A stretch of 35,075 bases of DNA from Streptomyces hydrogenans (GCF_014656075.1 NZ_BNBS01000084.1:1-35075), one strand, 5' to 3'. Positions 15,297 to 23,439 are shown, numbered from the stretch's first letter. Made by a program: numbers and translations. Notes: generated from the sequence alone by a model not told the origin.

Positions 15297-16372
15297 TGGA
15301 TGTCACCCGCCGCGCCCGTGCCCGACGCCTCGCCCTCCCCCTCGCCGCGGGGGCCTGCGCCGTCGCGCTGACCGCCGGCTGCTCCTCCGGGTCGGGGACG
15401 CCCGCCGCGCCGGAGCGGACCACCTCGCAGGCGGCGGCACCGCGCGCCGCCAACGACCTCCAGGACGACTACCAGGCCGTCATCAAGGACGTGCTGCCGT
15501 CCGTGGTGCAGATCGACGCCTCCGAGAGCCTCGGCTCCGGGGTCGTCTACGACGACCGGGGGCACATCGTCACCAACGCGCACGTGGTCGGCGACGAGAG
15601 GACGTTCCAGGTCACGGCCGCGACCGGCGGGCAGCCGGTGGCGGCCCGGCTGGTCGCCGCCTACCCGGAGCAGGACCTCGCGGTGATCAAGCTGGAGTCG
15701 GTGCCCGAGGGGCTGAAGCCGGCCCGGTTCGGCGACTCGTCGGCGGTCCAGATGGGCCACATCGTGCTGGCGATGGGCTCCCCGCTGGGCCTGTCCGGCA
15801 GCGTCACCCAGGGCATCGTCTCCGCCACCGGCCGCACCGTCAGCGAGGGAGGGGCCGGCGGCGGCACCGGCGCGACCATCGGCAACATGGTGCAGACCTC
15901 GGCCGCGATCAACCCGGGCAACAGCGGCGGCGCGCTGGTCGACCTGGACAGCGAGGTCGTCGGCATCCCCACGCTGGCGGCCGCCGACCCCCAGATGGGC
16001 GGCGGCGCGGCGCCCGGCATCGGCTTCGCGATCCCGGCGTCCATGGTGAAGACGGTCGCCGACCAGATCATCAAGGACGGCAAGGTCACCGACTCGGGCC
16101 GGGCGGCCCTCGACATCACCGGCCGCACGGTCCTCGACGACTCCTACGAGCCGATGGGCGTGGCGGTGGTCGAGGCCGAGCCGGGCGGCGCGGCGGCGGA
16201 CGCGGGGCTGCGCGCGGGCGACGTGATCACCCGGCTCGCCGACGACGACATCACGACGATCACCTCCCTCGCGGAGTCCCTGGCGGGCCGCAGCCCCGGG
16301 GACGTCGTGACGGTGACGTACGTACGGGGCGACACGACCCGCAAGGCGGAGGTCACCCTCGGCGAGATGTGA
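15296..16372 (+). CDS. HtrA/DegP-type trypsin-like serine protease with PDZ domain
   Basis: The 358-residue exported protein has an arginine-rich N-terminus and hydrophobic signal sequence ending LTAGCSSG. The cysteine could be lipidated, but the residue at -3 is Thr rather than the usual Leu, so lipoprotein status is uncertain. The trypsin-like domain holds the full triad: H96 in NAHVV, D127 in EQDLAVIKLE and S210 in INPGNSGGALVD. A single C-terminal PDZ domain starts near residue 270 (MGVAVVEAEPGGAAADAGLRAGDVITRLAD). HtrA proteins degrade or refold misfolded envelope proteins. An upstream in-frame start at 15191 is less likely because the -10 box points at 15296. It is followed by a 75-bp-type repeat block. 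Confidence 0.92.
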   Translation: MDVTRRARARRLALPLAAGACAVALTAGCSSGSGTPAAPERTTSQAAAPRAANDLQDDYQAVIKDVLPSVVQIDASESLGSGVVYDDRGHIVTNAHVVGDERTFQVTAATGGQPVAARLVAAYPEQDLAVIKLESVPEGLKPARFGDSSAVQMGHIVLAMGSPLGLSGSVTQGIVSATGRTVSEGGAGGGTGATIGNMVQTSAAINPGNSGGALVDLDSEVVGIPTLAAADPQMGGGAAPGIGFAIPASMVKTVADQIIKDGKVTDSGRAALDITGRTVLDDSYEPMGVAVVEAEPGGAAADAGLRAGDVITRLADDDITTITSLAESLAGRSPGDVVTVTYVRGDTTRKAEVTLGEM

Positions 16373-16386
16373 GGGGCGGCCGGACC

Positions 16387-16600
16387 GGGGCGGGACCCGA
16401 GGTCCCGGCTTCCCCACGTGCCCGGCCGCGGGTTCCGGCGCTCGGTCCGGCGCGGGCGAGAGGGGCGGGACCCGAGGTCCCGGCTTCCCCGAGTGCCCCG
16501 CCGCGGGTTCCGGCCCTGAGGCCCCCCGCGTGCCCGGCCGCGGGTTCCGCTCCTCGGTCCGGCGCACGCGAGAGGGGCGGGACCTCGGAGGCCCGCCCCT
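16387..16600. repeat. Intergenic repeats, 75-bp period with a 37-bp variant
   Basis: A block containing GGGGCGGGACCCGAGGTCCC recurs at 16387 and 16462 (75 bp apart), and a diverged copy starts at 16574. A second block, GCCGCGGGTTCCG, recurs at about 16425, 16500 and 16537 (75 then 37 bp apart). A CTCGGTCCGGCGC block lies near 16441 and 16553. Because 75 is a multiple of 3, every frame through two copies stays open, which produces spurious ORFs on both strands. Confidence 0.8.
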
Positions 16601-16601
16601 C
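16572..16601. terminator. Hairpin at the end of the repeat block
   Basis: GAGGGGCGGG (16572-16581) pairs with CCCGCCCCTC (16592-16601). It lies 50 bp past the stop of the small minus-strand gene and can terminate it; transcription from the protease gene could also end here. Confidence 0.55.
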
Positions 16602-16650
16602 ATGGCCGCCGGGCGCGGGGGCCTGGCCCCGCGGTCCGGCGGTCACCGTG

Positions 16651-16857
16651 TCACTCCCCGGCGTCCAGCGGCATCGGGCCGTAGATCTTCGCGGTGTCCT
16701 CGGAGAGGGTCACCTGGTCCGCGCCGCCGGCGAGGAGGTCGCGCCAGTGTTCGCCGAGCCAGCTCTCGGCGTCCCCCTGGGTGCCGAACTCTTCCGGGGT
16801 CACCACCGGCACGACCTCCGTGCCGTCGGACTTCTCGAACCGCCACGTCCATGCCAT
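16651..16857 (-). CDS. Small conserved hypothetical protein (68 aa)
   Basis: This 68-residue acidic protein starts MAWTWRFEKSDGTEV and ends YGPMPLDAGE. It contains four tryptophans (WTW, SWLGEHW) and no cysteine, signal or membrane segment. A perfect AGGAGG ribosome site sits 6 nt before the ATG, and codon bias is normal, so I believe it is real. It is a short cytoplasmic protein of a kind common in Streptomyces, with no assigned function. It diverges from cobU across 91 bp. Confidence 0.75.
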   Translation of the reverse strand: MAWTWRFEKSDGTEVVPVVTPEEFGTQGDAESWLGEHWRDLLAGGADQVTLSEDTAKIYGPMPLDAGE

Positions 16858-16948
16858 GTCCGCCTCCTGGGGCTCACCGGATGATCGGTTTCCTGCCCGC
16901 AGCGTAGCCGGGCGAGCACCGCGCGCGGGGGCGCGGGAGGATCAGTGC

Positions 16949-18151
16949 GTGGAACTGACTCTGCTCGGCACCGGCTCCCCGCTCGGCCTGCCCCGCCCCG
17001 ACTGCCCCTGCGCGGTGTGCGCGCGCTCCCGCGGCACGCGCGCGCGTGCCGCCACCGCCCTGCTCGTGGACGGGGCGCTGCTGCTGGACCTCACCCCGGG
17101 GGCGGCCCTCGCCGCGGCCCGCGCGGGGCGTTCGCTGGTGGGGGTGCGGCAGGTGCTCCTGACCCATCCGCACGACGGTCCGCCGGTGGAGCTGCCGGCC
17201 GGGCTGCCGACGGCGGGGCGGGTGCCCGACGGCCGGGAGCTGACGCTGATCAGCGGCCACCGGGTGCGGGCGGTGCCGATGGACTCCCCCGGGACCGGCT
17301 ACGAGGTGGTGTCGGCCGAGGGCGAGCGGCTGCTGTACCTGCCGCGCGGCGCGGCGCCGGCCGGGCTGCCGGAGAACCACCAGGAGCCGTACGACCTGGT
17401 CGCGGCCGATGTGACGGGCCGGCCGGACGCGCTGGCCAAGCTGCGGGCGACCGGCGCCGTGGGGCCGGGCACTGAGGTGATCGCCGTCCATCTGGACCAC
17501 GACGCGCCGACCGGCGCCGACCTGGACCGGCGGCTCGCGGCGGCCGGGGCGCGGGCGGTGCCGGACGGGACGGTGCTCTACCTGGGCGAGTACCACGAGC
17601 TGCCCGAGGTGCCGCGGCGGACGCTGGTGACCGGCGGGGCGCGGTCGGGGAAGTCGGTGGAGGCCGAGCGGCGCCTGGAGACCTTCCCCGAGGTGGTGTA
17701 CGTGGCGACCTCCGGGACCCGCGAGGGCGACCCGGAGTGGGCGGAGCGGGTGGGCCTGCACCGGGAGCGGCGGCCGGGCTCGTGGCGTACCGCCGAGACC
17801 ACGGACCTGGTCCCGCTGCTCGTGGAGGACGGTCCGGCGCTCCTGATCGACTGCCTGTCGCTGTGGCTGACGGACGCCATGGACCGGGTGGGCGCCTGGG
17901 ACGACGGCACGTGGGAGGAGAGCGGCCGGACGGCGCTGCGGGAGCGGACGGCGGAGCTGGTGGCGGCCGTGCGGGCGACCCGCCGGACGGTGGTGGCGGT
18001 GACCAACGAGGTCGGGTCGGGCGTGGTGCCGGCGACGGCGGCCGGACGGCGGTTCCGGGACGAGCTGGGGCGGCTGAACGCGGCCTTCGCGGAGGAGTGC
18101 GAGCAGGTGGTGCTGGTGGTCGCCGGTCAGGCGCTGGTGCTGCGCGGGTAG
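16949..18151 (+). CDS. cobU: CobU-type adenosylcobinamide kinase/guanylyltransferase with N-terminal MBL-like domain
   Basis: The 400-residue protein is a fusion. Residues about 225-400 are CobU/CobP, with Walker A GGARSGKS (229-236), the nucleotidylated His in RVGLHRERRPGSW and the conserved LLIDCLSLWLTD. The enzyme phosphorylates adenosylcobinamide and then attaches GMP to give adenosylcobinamide-GDP. Residues 1 to about 210 resemble a PhnP-like metallo-beta-lactamase fold: LLGTGSPLGLPRPDCPCAVC matches its start, but the metal motif HxHxDH is reduced to T72-HPHDG. This half is therefore probably not a normal metallohydrolase. GTG 16949 has GGGAGG 8 nt upstream. cobT follows after 61 bp, forming an operon. 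Confidence 0.9.
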   Translation: MELTLLGTGSPLGLPRPDCPCAVCARSRGTRARAATALLVDGALLLDLTPGAALAAARAGRSLVGVRQVLLTHPHDGPPVELPAGLPTAGRVPDGRELTLISGHRVRAVPMDSPGTGYEVVSAEGERLLYLPRGAAPAGLPENHQEPYDLVAADVTGRPDALAKLRATGAVGPGTEVIAVHLDHDAPTGADLDRRLAAAGARAVPDGTVLYLGEYHELPEVPRRTLVTGGARSGKSVEAERRLETFPEVVYVATSGTREGDPEWAERVGLHRERRPGSWRTAETTDLVPLLVEDGPALLIDCLSLWLTDAMDRVGAWDDGTWEESGRTALRERTAELVAAVRATRRTVVAVTNEVGSGVVPATAAGRRFRDELGRLNAAFAEECEQVVLVVAGQALVLRG

Positions 18152-18212
18152 GGTGCTGATCCCGATGGGCCTGTGTGCCGAACCTCGCTGATGTCACAAG
18201 GCGGAACCCCCG

Positions 18213-19313
18213 ATGGACCCTCTGCATCCTCTGAACCTCGACGACTTCTCCGATCTGATCGAGCGCCCCGACGGCGGGATCCGGCGTGACGCGGAGGAGC
18301 GCCGGGAGCGGCTCGCCGTCCGCGCGGGCGCGCTCGGCCGCCTCGACGAGCTGGGCGAATGGCTGTCCGCCGCGCAGTCCGCGGTGCGGGTGCGGGCGAT
18401 CGAGCAGCCGAAGGTCCTCGTCTTCGCCGGTGACCACGGCATCGCCGCGCAGGAGGTGTCGGGCCGCCCGGCCGGCACCGCGCACGTGCTCGTCCGGGAG
18501 CTGCTGGACGGCGCGAGCCCGCTCGCGGTGCTGGCCCGCTCGATGGACGTGCCGGTGCGGGTGGTGGACGCGGGCCTGGACTGCGACCCGGAGCTGCTGC
18601 CGGAGGCGGTGACCCGGCACCGGGTGCGGCGCGGCAGCGGGCGGATCGACGTCGAGGACGCGCTGACGCCGGAGGAGACCGAGGCGGCGGTGCGGCTCGG
18701 GATGGCGATCGCCGACGAGGAGGCCGACTCGGGCACCGATCTGGTGGTGCTCGGCGACCTGAGCGTGGGCGGTACGACCCCGGCGTCGACGCTGATCGCG
18801 GCGCTGTGCGGCACGGACGCCTCGGTGGTGACCGGGCGCGGCGGCGCGGGGATCGACGACCTGGCGTGGATGCGCAAGTGCGCGGCGATCCGGGACTCGC
18901 TGCGGCGGGCCCGGCCGGTCCTCGGCGACCAGCTGGCGCTGCTCGGCGCGGTCGGCGGGGCGGACCTGGCGGCGACGACCGGCTTCCTGCTCCAGGCGGC
19001 GGTGCGGCGGATGCCGGTGATCCTGGACGGCGTGGTGGGCGCGGCGTGCGCGCTGGTGGCGCAGCGGGCCGCCTTCCGGGCGCCGGACTGGTGGCTGGCG
19101 GGCCAGGTGTCCGGGGAGCCGGCGCAGACGAAGGCGCTGGACCGGATGGCGCTCAACCCCCTGCTCGACCAGGGCGTCCTGGTGGGTGAGGGAACCGGGG
19201 CACTGCTCGCGCTTCCCCTCGTCCGGGCCGCGGCGGCACTCGCCGCCGAGCTGCCCGAGCGTCCGCGGCCGACCACCGCGGACGGGACGGCCGCCGCCGA
19301 CGCGGCGGTCTGA
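18213..19313 (+). CDS. cobT: Nicotinate-nucleotide--dimethylbenzimidazole phosphoribosyltransferase
   Basis: CobT makes alpha-ribazole phosphate from nicotinate mononucleotide and 5,6-dimethylbenzimidazole, for the lower loop of cobalamin. The 366-residue protein has the family segments VLVFAGDHGIAAQEVS, LSVGGTTPASTLIAAL, TGRGGAGID and the C-terminal EGTGALLALPLVRAA, which carries the catalytic glutamate. Length is typical. It probably shares a transcript with cobU upstream; cobS is 3.4 kb further on, separated by three unrelated membrane protein genes. No cobalamin riboswitch was recognised upstream of either gene. Confidence 0.95.
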   Translation: MDPLHPLNLDDFSDLIERPDGGIRRDAEERRERLAVRAGALGRLDELGEWLSAAQSAVRVRAIEQPKVLVFAGDHGIAAQEVSGRPAGTAHVLVRELLDGASPLAVLARSMDVPVRVVDAGLDCDPELLPEAVTRHRVRRGSGRIDVEDALTPEETEAAVRLGMAIADEEADSGTDLVVLGDLSVGGTTPASTLIAALCGTDASVVTGRGGAGIDDLAWMRKCAAIRDSLRRARPVLGDQLALLGAVGGADLAATTGFLLQAAVRRMPVILDGVVGAACALVAQRAAFRAPDWWLAGQVSGEPAQTKALDRMALNPLLDQGVLVGEGTGALLALPLVRAAAALAAELPERPRPTTADGTAAADAAV

Positions 19314-19343
19314 CGGGGAGGGAAGCACACGGATCGGTGAGGC

Positions 19344-19384
19344 CCGGAGGCGGCCGCCCGCGACGCGCGGGCGGTCGCCTCCGG
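19344..19384 (+). terminator. Terminator after cobT
   Basis: A 19-bp inverted repeat with one G-T wobble (19344-19362 with 19366-19384, loop ACG) lies 30 bp beyond the cobT stop. Confidence 0.75.
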
Positions 19385-19411
19385 CGTCGCCGCATGACAA
19401 GCGGTGCCCCA

Positions 19412-19426
19412 TATGATCGCTTTTCA
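19412..19426 (+). promoter_or_regulatory. -10 box for a nearly leaderless transcript of the DUF2156 gene
   Basis: TATGAT at 19412-19417 is near consensus and ends 8 nt before the ATG at 19426. There is no ribosome site. ATGACA at 19394-19399 is too close to be a standard -35. Confidence 0.55.
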
Positions 19427-21186
19427 TGGGAGAGGTCCGTTTGTCCGCCGAAGGAACGCCCCGGGGCACCGAACGCTCGCGGCGCAGTGCCGCGTTCGCC
19501 GTCTGGTACCTCCGCGTCGTCACGTTCATCAACTTCCTGAGTGCCGTCTGGGTCTCCTTCGGGCAGGACCTGCGGCGGCACAACGAGGACAACTACTTCA
19601 CGCCGTACATGCTGACGGCGGGCTTCGCCTCCGGCGTCTTCACCCTCTTCCTGGCGATCACCATGCGCCGCCGCAAGCGGGCCGCCTGGATCCTCAACAC
19701 CGTGCTCTGCGGGCTCTTCCTGCTGCTCTTCGCGCTGGTGATGCTCTTCCCCGAGGTCCGGCAGCACGCCCAGAACTGGATCTCGCTGGTGCTGACGGCG
19801 GCCTTCTTCGCCGCCCTGCTGCTCGGCCGCAGGGAGTTCTACGCGAAGGGCGACCGCTCCAACCCGCGGCTCGCCGCGCTCGTCGCCGTCGGCGGTCTGC
19901 TGGTCACCTCGCTGCTCGCCGCCCTCCTGGTGACCGTCACCAACACGGCCGCCGGGCACGCCACCTTCCTGGAGCGCTGGCGGTACGGCGTGATGCGGCT
20001 CGTCACCCTGGCCACCGACGACTCGCGCTTCCCCACCATCACCACCCCGGGCTGGGTCGACGTGGTCATCAACGTGATGTCCACGCTGCTGCTGTTCGCG
20101 GTCCTCTTCGCCGCCTTCCGCTCCCGCCGGGCGGTCGACCCGCTGACCGAGGAGGACGAGCGGCGGCTGCGGGCGCTGCTCGACAAGCAGGGCGACCGGG
20201 ACTCGCTCGGCTACTTCGCGCTGCGCCGCGAGAAGAGCGTGGTCTGGTCGCCGAGCGAGAAGGCCGCCATCGCCTACCGGGTGGTCGGCGGGGTCTCGCT
20301 GGCCTCCGGCGACCCGATCGGCGACCCCGAGGCGTGGCCGGGGGCGATCGAACCGTGGCTCGCCGAGGCGCGGGAGCACGGCTGGATCCCGGCGGTCATG
20401 GGGGCGAGCGAGGAGGCCGGGACGGTCTACGCCCGGCACGGCCTGGACGCCCTGGAGCTGGGCGACGAGGCCATCGTGGAGACCGACGAGTTCACCCTGG
20501 ACGGGCGGGCGATGCGGACCGTCCGACAGGCGTACAACCGGGTCAAGCGGGCCGGGTACGAGGTCAGGATCCGGCGGCACGAGGACATTCCGGCCGAGGA
20601 GATGGCCGAGCTGCTGCGGAAGGCGGACGACTGGCGGGACGGGGCCACCGAGCGGGGGTTCTCGATGGCGCTCGGCCGGCTCGGGGACCCGCGCGACGGA
20701 CGCTGCGTGATGCTGGAGTGCACCGACGGCGAGGGCGAGCTGCGGGCGCTGCTCTCCTTCGTGCCGTGGGGGCCGAAGGGGCTCTCGCTGGACCTGATGC
20801 GCCGGGACCGCGACGCCGAGAACGGCCTGATGGAGTTCATGGTGATCGAGCTCCTCCAGCGGGCCGGGGAGATCGGGATCACGCAGGTCTCACTGAACTT
20901 CGCGATGTTCCGCTCCGTCTTCGAACGTGGCTCGAAGCTCGGCGCAGGACCGGTGCTGAGGATGTGGCGCTCGCTGCTCAGCTTCTTCTCCCGCTGGTGG
21001 CAGATCGAGTCGCTGTACCGCGCCAACGCCAAGTACCGACCGATCTGGGAGCCCCGCTTCATGCTCTTCGAGAAGAGCGCCGACCTGCTGCGCATCGGCC
21101 TCGCCGCCGGACGGGCCGAGGGCTTCCTGGAGGCTCCCGGGCTGCCGAAGTGGCTGCACCGCAAGCACCTGGCGGGCGGGCGTTGA
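19426..21186 (+). CDS. DUF2156 / MprF-like phosphatidylglycerol lysyltransferase-type membrane protein
   Basis: The 586-residue protein begins with about six hydrophobic helices (from VVTFINFLSAVWVSFG to VVINVMSTLLLFAVLFAAF, residues about 25-235). A cytoplasmic domain of the DUF2156 type follows, a GNAT-like aminoacyl-transferase fold as in the C-terminal half of MprF and LysX (YFALRREKSVVWSPSEKAAIAYRVVGGVSLASGDPIGDPEAWPGAI... EFMVIELLQRAGEIGITQVSLNFAMFRSVFERG). Such enzymes move lysine or another amino acid from aminoacyl-tRNA onto phosphatidylglycerol, lowering surface negative charge and giving resistance to cationic peptides. The lysyl-tRNA synthetase domain of LysX is absent. Whether this copy is active on lipid is not known. 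The next gene overlaps its stop codon. Confidence 0.88.
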   Translation: MGEVRLSAEGTPRGTERSRRSAAFAVWYLRVVTFINFLSAVWVSFGQDLRRHNEDNYFTPYMLTAGFASGVFTLFLAITMRRRKRAAWILNTVLCGLFLLLFALVMLFPEVRQHAQNWISLVLTAAFFAALLLGRREFYAKGDRSNPRLAALVAVGGLLVTSLLAALLVTVTNTAAGHATFLERWRYGVMRLVTLATDDSRFPTITTPGWVDVVINVMSTLLLFAVLFAAFRSRRAVDPLTEEDERRLRALLDKQGDRDSLGYFALRREKSVVWSPSEKAAIAYRVVGGVSLASGDPIGDPEAWPGAIEPWLAEAREHGWIPAVMGASEEAGTVYARHGLDALELGDEAIVETDEFTLDGRAMRTVRQAYNRVKRAGYEVRIRRHEDIPAEEMAELLRKADDWRDGATERGFSMALGRLGDPRDGRCVMLECTDGEGELRALLSFVPWGPKGLSLDLMRRDRDAENGLMEFMVIELLQRAGEIGITQVSLNFAMFRSVFERGSKLGAGPVLRMWRSLLSFFSRWWQIESLYRANAKYRPIWEPRFMLFEKSADLLRIGLAAGRAEGFLEAPGLPKWLHRKHLAGGR

Positions 21187-21893
21187 CCTCCCCGGTACGG
21201 CGGTTCGCCCGGCGCGAGTGGGGGCCGCTGTCCGCCACCCTGCGACGGGAGCTGACGGCCCGCCGCCTGCGCGCGGTGCCGCTGACGCTGACGGCCGTCT
21301 GCCTCACCGCCGCCTTCCAGTTCGTCCAGAACCAGGACTGGGGGTACGGGCCGGTGCAGGCGATCGGCGCCGTGCGGGCCGAGGACCCGCTCTGGCTCGC
21401 CCTGCTGCGCACCCCGCTCTCGCTCTTCGTCCCGGCGCTCGACCTGCCCGTCTGGGGCGCGCTCGCCCAGGTCCTGCTGGTCTTCGGCATCGCGGAGCTG
21501 TGCCTCGGGCGGTGGCCGACGCTGGGGATCGCGTATCTGGCGACGCTGTGCGGGACGCTGTACGCGCGCGTGGGCATCGCGCTCGGCCCCGGCACCCCCT
21601 TCGGGCTGCTGGCCTCCGACGCGCAGGTGGTCGACACCGGCCCCTCGGCGGCGGTGGTCGGCCTGGCCGTCTACGTGTGCTGGCGGCAGCGGGCGTACGG
21701 GACGGGCGCGGCGGTCGTGGTGGCCATGGTGATCGAGGTGGTCGTCAAGCCGAACCTGGCCGGCAAGGAGCACCTGGCGGCCATCGCGGGCGTCCTCGCG
21801 CTGATCGCCGTCCGGTCCTGGCGGGGACGGGGTCAGGACGTGCCGGAGCCCCGGCCCGGGACCCGCTCCTGGAAGCCGCCGATCAGGTCCTGA
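21183..21893 (+). CDS. Rhomboid-like integral membrane protein
   Basis: The TTG at 21183 overlaps the previous stop as TTGA, giving a 236-residue protein translated by coupling. About six hydrophobic segments span residues 30-215. DTGPSAAVVGLAVYV and GKEHLAAIAGVLAL look like the serine-containing GxS segment and the histidine-containing helix of rhomboid intramembrane proteases. I therefore call it rhomboid-like, with a possible Ser/His dyad, though activity is unproven. The start is set by the overlap; a later GTG at 21277 would cut the first helix. The last 61 bp overlap the opposing membrane protein gene tail to tail. Confidence 0.75.
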   Translation: MTSPVRRFARREWGPLSATLRRELTARRLRAVPLTLTAVCLTAAFQFVQNQDWGYGPVQAIGAVRAEDPLWLALLRTPLSLFVPALDLPVWGALAQVLLVFGIAELCLGRWPTLGIAYLATLCGTLYARVGIALGPGTPFGLLASDAQVVDTGPSAAVVGLAVYVCWRQRAYGTGAAVVVAMVIEVVVKPNLAGKEHLAAIAGVLALIAVRSWRGRGQDVPEPRPGTRSWKPPIRS

Positions 21894-22597
21894 ACCCTCC
21901 GCCGCACCCGCGTCCACCGCTTGTCGTGCCGGTAGGCGCGGACCGTGCCCCGGGCCCGGGCGCGGTGCCGGCGTCCGTAGAGGTGCCGCCACCACCAGGA
22001 GCCGGGGCGGGCCAGCCGGACGGCGCCGAAGAGCGCGACGAAGGGCACGAAGACCCCGATCAGCGCCATCCGCAGCTTGCCCTTGACCAGGGCGACCAGG
22101 ATGAGGACGAAGTTCAGGACCAGGGTGAGGATGAAGCTCACCCGGTCCTGGCGCTCCTCCGCCGTGACGTCGTCGACGCCGAGCGGGGAGAAGCCGCTGA
22201 GCGGCAGCAGCATCAGGGCGGCGGTGAGGACGACGACCTCGACGCTCTGCCGGCCCTCCTCCGACCAGTACACGTCGTCCAGATGGAGGATGAGCGCGAA
22301 CTCGTCGAGGACCAGCCCGGCGCCGATGCCGAAGACGACGGCGAAGGCCGCCGCGCCGAAGCCGTGCCGGCCGCTGGCGACGGCGCCGAAACCGCCGAGC
22401 ACGGTGAGGACCACACCGGGCACGACGTGATGGATGTGCAGCCCGCCCGAGGAGACGTTCCTGAACGGGCCCTTCCCCGCCCGGATCAGCCGGGTGACCG
22501 TGCGGGTGACCAGGAAGGTCACGACGAAGGAGGTCAGCGCCAGGAGCATCGGTAGTTTGCCCGGCTCGACGATGTTGCGGGAGAACCAGTGACCCAT
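21833..22597 (-). CDS. Conserved integral membrane protein of unknown function
   Basis: This 254-residue polytopic protein has about six hydrophobic helices in residues 10-205. The N-terminal half contains a conserved-looking histidine cluster next to a helix (GGLHIHHVVPGVVLTVLGG) and an acidic cluster (VLDEFALILHLDDVYW). His and Asp groups at the membrane edge hint at metal binding or hydrolysis, but I recognise no named family. The C-terminus is very basic (RRHRARARGTVRAYRHDKRWTRVRRRVQD) and cytoplasmic. It converges on and overlaps the rhomboid-like gene by 61 bp, and diverges from cobS across 77 bp. Confidence 0.8.
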   Translation of the reverse strand: MGHWFSRNIVEPGKLPMLLALTSFVVTFLVTRTVTRLIRAGKGPFRNVSSGGLHIHHVVPGVVLTVLGGFGAVASGRHGFGAAAFAVVFGIGAGLVLDEFALILHLDDVYWSEEGRQSVEVVVLTAALMLLPLSGFSPLGVDDVTAEERQDRVSFILTLVLNFVLILVALVKGKLRMALIGVFVPFVALFGAVRLARPGSWWWRHLYGRRHRARARGTVRAYRHDKRWTRVRRRVQDLIGGFQERVPGRGSGTS

Positions 22598-22662
22598 GCC
22601 ACCCCGTTCCGCTATGCCCGTTACGTACCCGAGTGCGCAATCTACCGTCCGCGTCCGACGAT

Positions 22663-22675
22663 TACCCTGCCCGGA
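22663..22675 (+). promoter_or_regulatory. -10 box for a leaderless cobS transcript
   Basis: TACCCT at 22663-22668 ends exactly 7 nt before the A of the ATG at 22675. Confidence 0.45.
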
Positions 22676-23439
22676 TGGACGGCCTGCGTTTCGCCTTCGG
22701 GACCCTCACCGTGTTCCCCGCCCGCATCACCCGCTGGGACCGGGACGCGGCGCGCGCCGGCATGGTCTGCGCCCCGCTCGCCGGGCTCGTCGTGGGCCTC
22801 GCCTCCGCCGCCGCCGGCGGGGTGCTGCTCCCGCTCGGCGCCGGGCCGCTGATCGCCGCCGTCGTCACCGTCGCCGTGCCCGCCGTGCTCACCCGGGGCC
22901 TCCACCTCGACGGCCTCGCCGACACCGCCGACGGCCTCGGCAGCGCCAAGCCCGCCGAGGACGCGCTGCGCATCATGAAGCAGTCCGACATCGGGCCGTT
23001 CGGCGTCATCACCCTCGTCCTCGCCCTGCTCGCGCAGGTCGCCGCCGTCTACGAGCTGTACGGGGAGGGCTGGGCGCACGGCGCGATCGCCGTCGTGCTG
23101 GCCGGCACGGTCGCCCGGCTCGCCCTCACCCACGCCTCCCGGCACGGCGTCCCCGCCGCCCGGCCCGAGGGCCTCGGCGCGATCGTCGCGGAGACGGTGC
23201 CGGTGCGGTCCGCGACCCTGTGCACCGCCGCCGTCCTCCTCCTCGCCGCCGGCACCGGCCTGCTCCTCTCCCCGTACGACGCCGTCCACGCCGTCCTCGC
23301 CGTCGGCGCCGGCCTCGCCGCCGCGGCCCTCCTCCTGCGCCGCTGCGTCCGCCGCTTCGGGGGCGTCACCGGGGACGTCTTCGGGGCGGTGGAGGAGACG
23401 GCGGCGACGGCGACGCTGGTGGCGCTGACCCTGGGCTGA
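22675..23439 (+). CDS. cobS: Adenosylcobinamide-GDP ribazoletransferase (cobalamin synthase)
   Basis: CobS joins adenosylcobinamide-GDP with alpha-ribazole (or its phosphate) in the membrane, the last step of nucleotide-loop assembly. The 254-residue polytopic protein carries the family signature RGLHLDGLADTADGLGS and the following KQSDIGPFGV segment. ATG 22675 is preferred over an in-frame ATG at 22633 because the former begins MDGLRFAFGTLTVFP, as family members do, and sits at the predicted transcription start. It works with the cobU and cobT products but has its own promoter. Confidence 0.94.
   Translation: MDGLRFAFGTLTVFPARITRWDRDAARAGMVCAPLAGLVVGLASAAAGGVLLPLGAGPLIAAVVTVAVPAVLTRGLHLDGLADTADGLGSAKPAEDALRIMKQSDIGPFGVITLVLALLAQVAAVYELYGEGWAHGAIAVVLAGTVARLALTHASRHGVPAARPEGLGAIVAETVPVRSATLCTAAVLLLAAGTGLLLSPYDAVHAVLAVGAGLAAAALLLRRCVRRFGGVTGDVFGAVEETAATATLVALTLG

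Noticed and set aside
16353..16646. A 97-codon minus-strand frame across the 75-bp repeats
   Set aside because: It is open only because the repeat period is a multiple of 3, it runs into the protease gene and has no ribosome site.
18152..18212. A cobalamin riboswitch before cobT or cobU
   Set aside because: The spacers before cobU (91 bp), cobT (61 bp) and cobS (77 bp) are too short for one and I saw no B12-box-like sequence.
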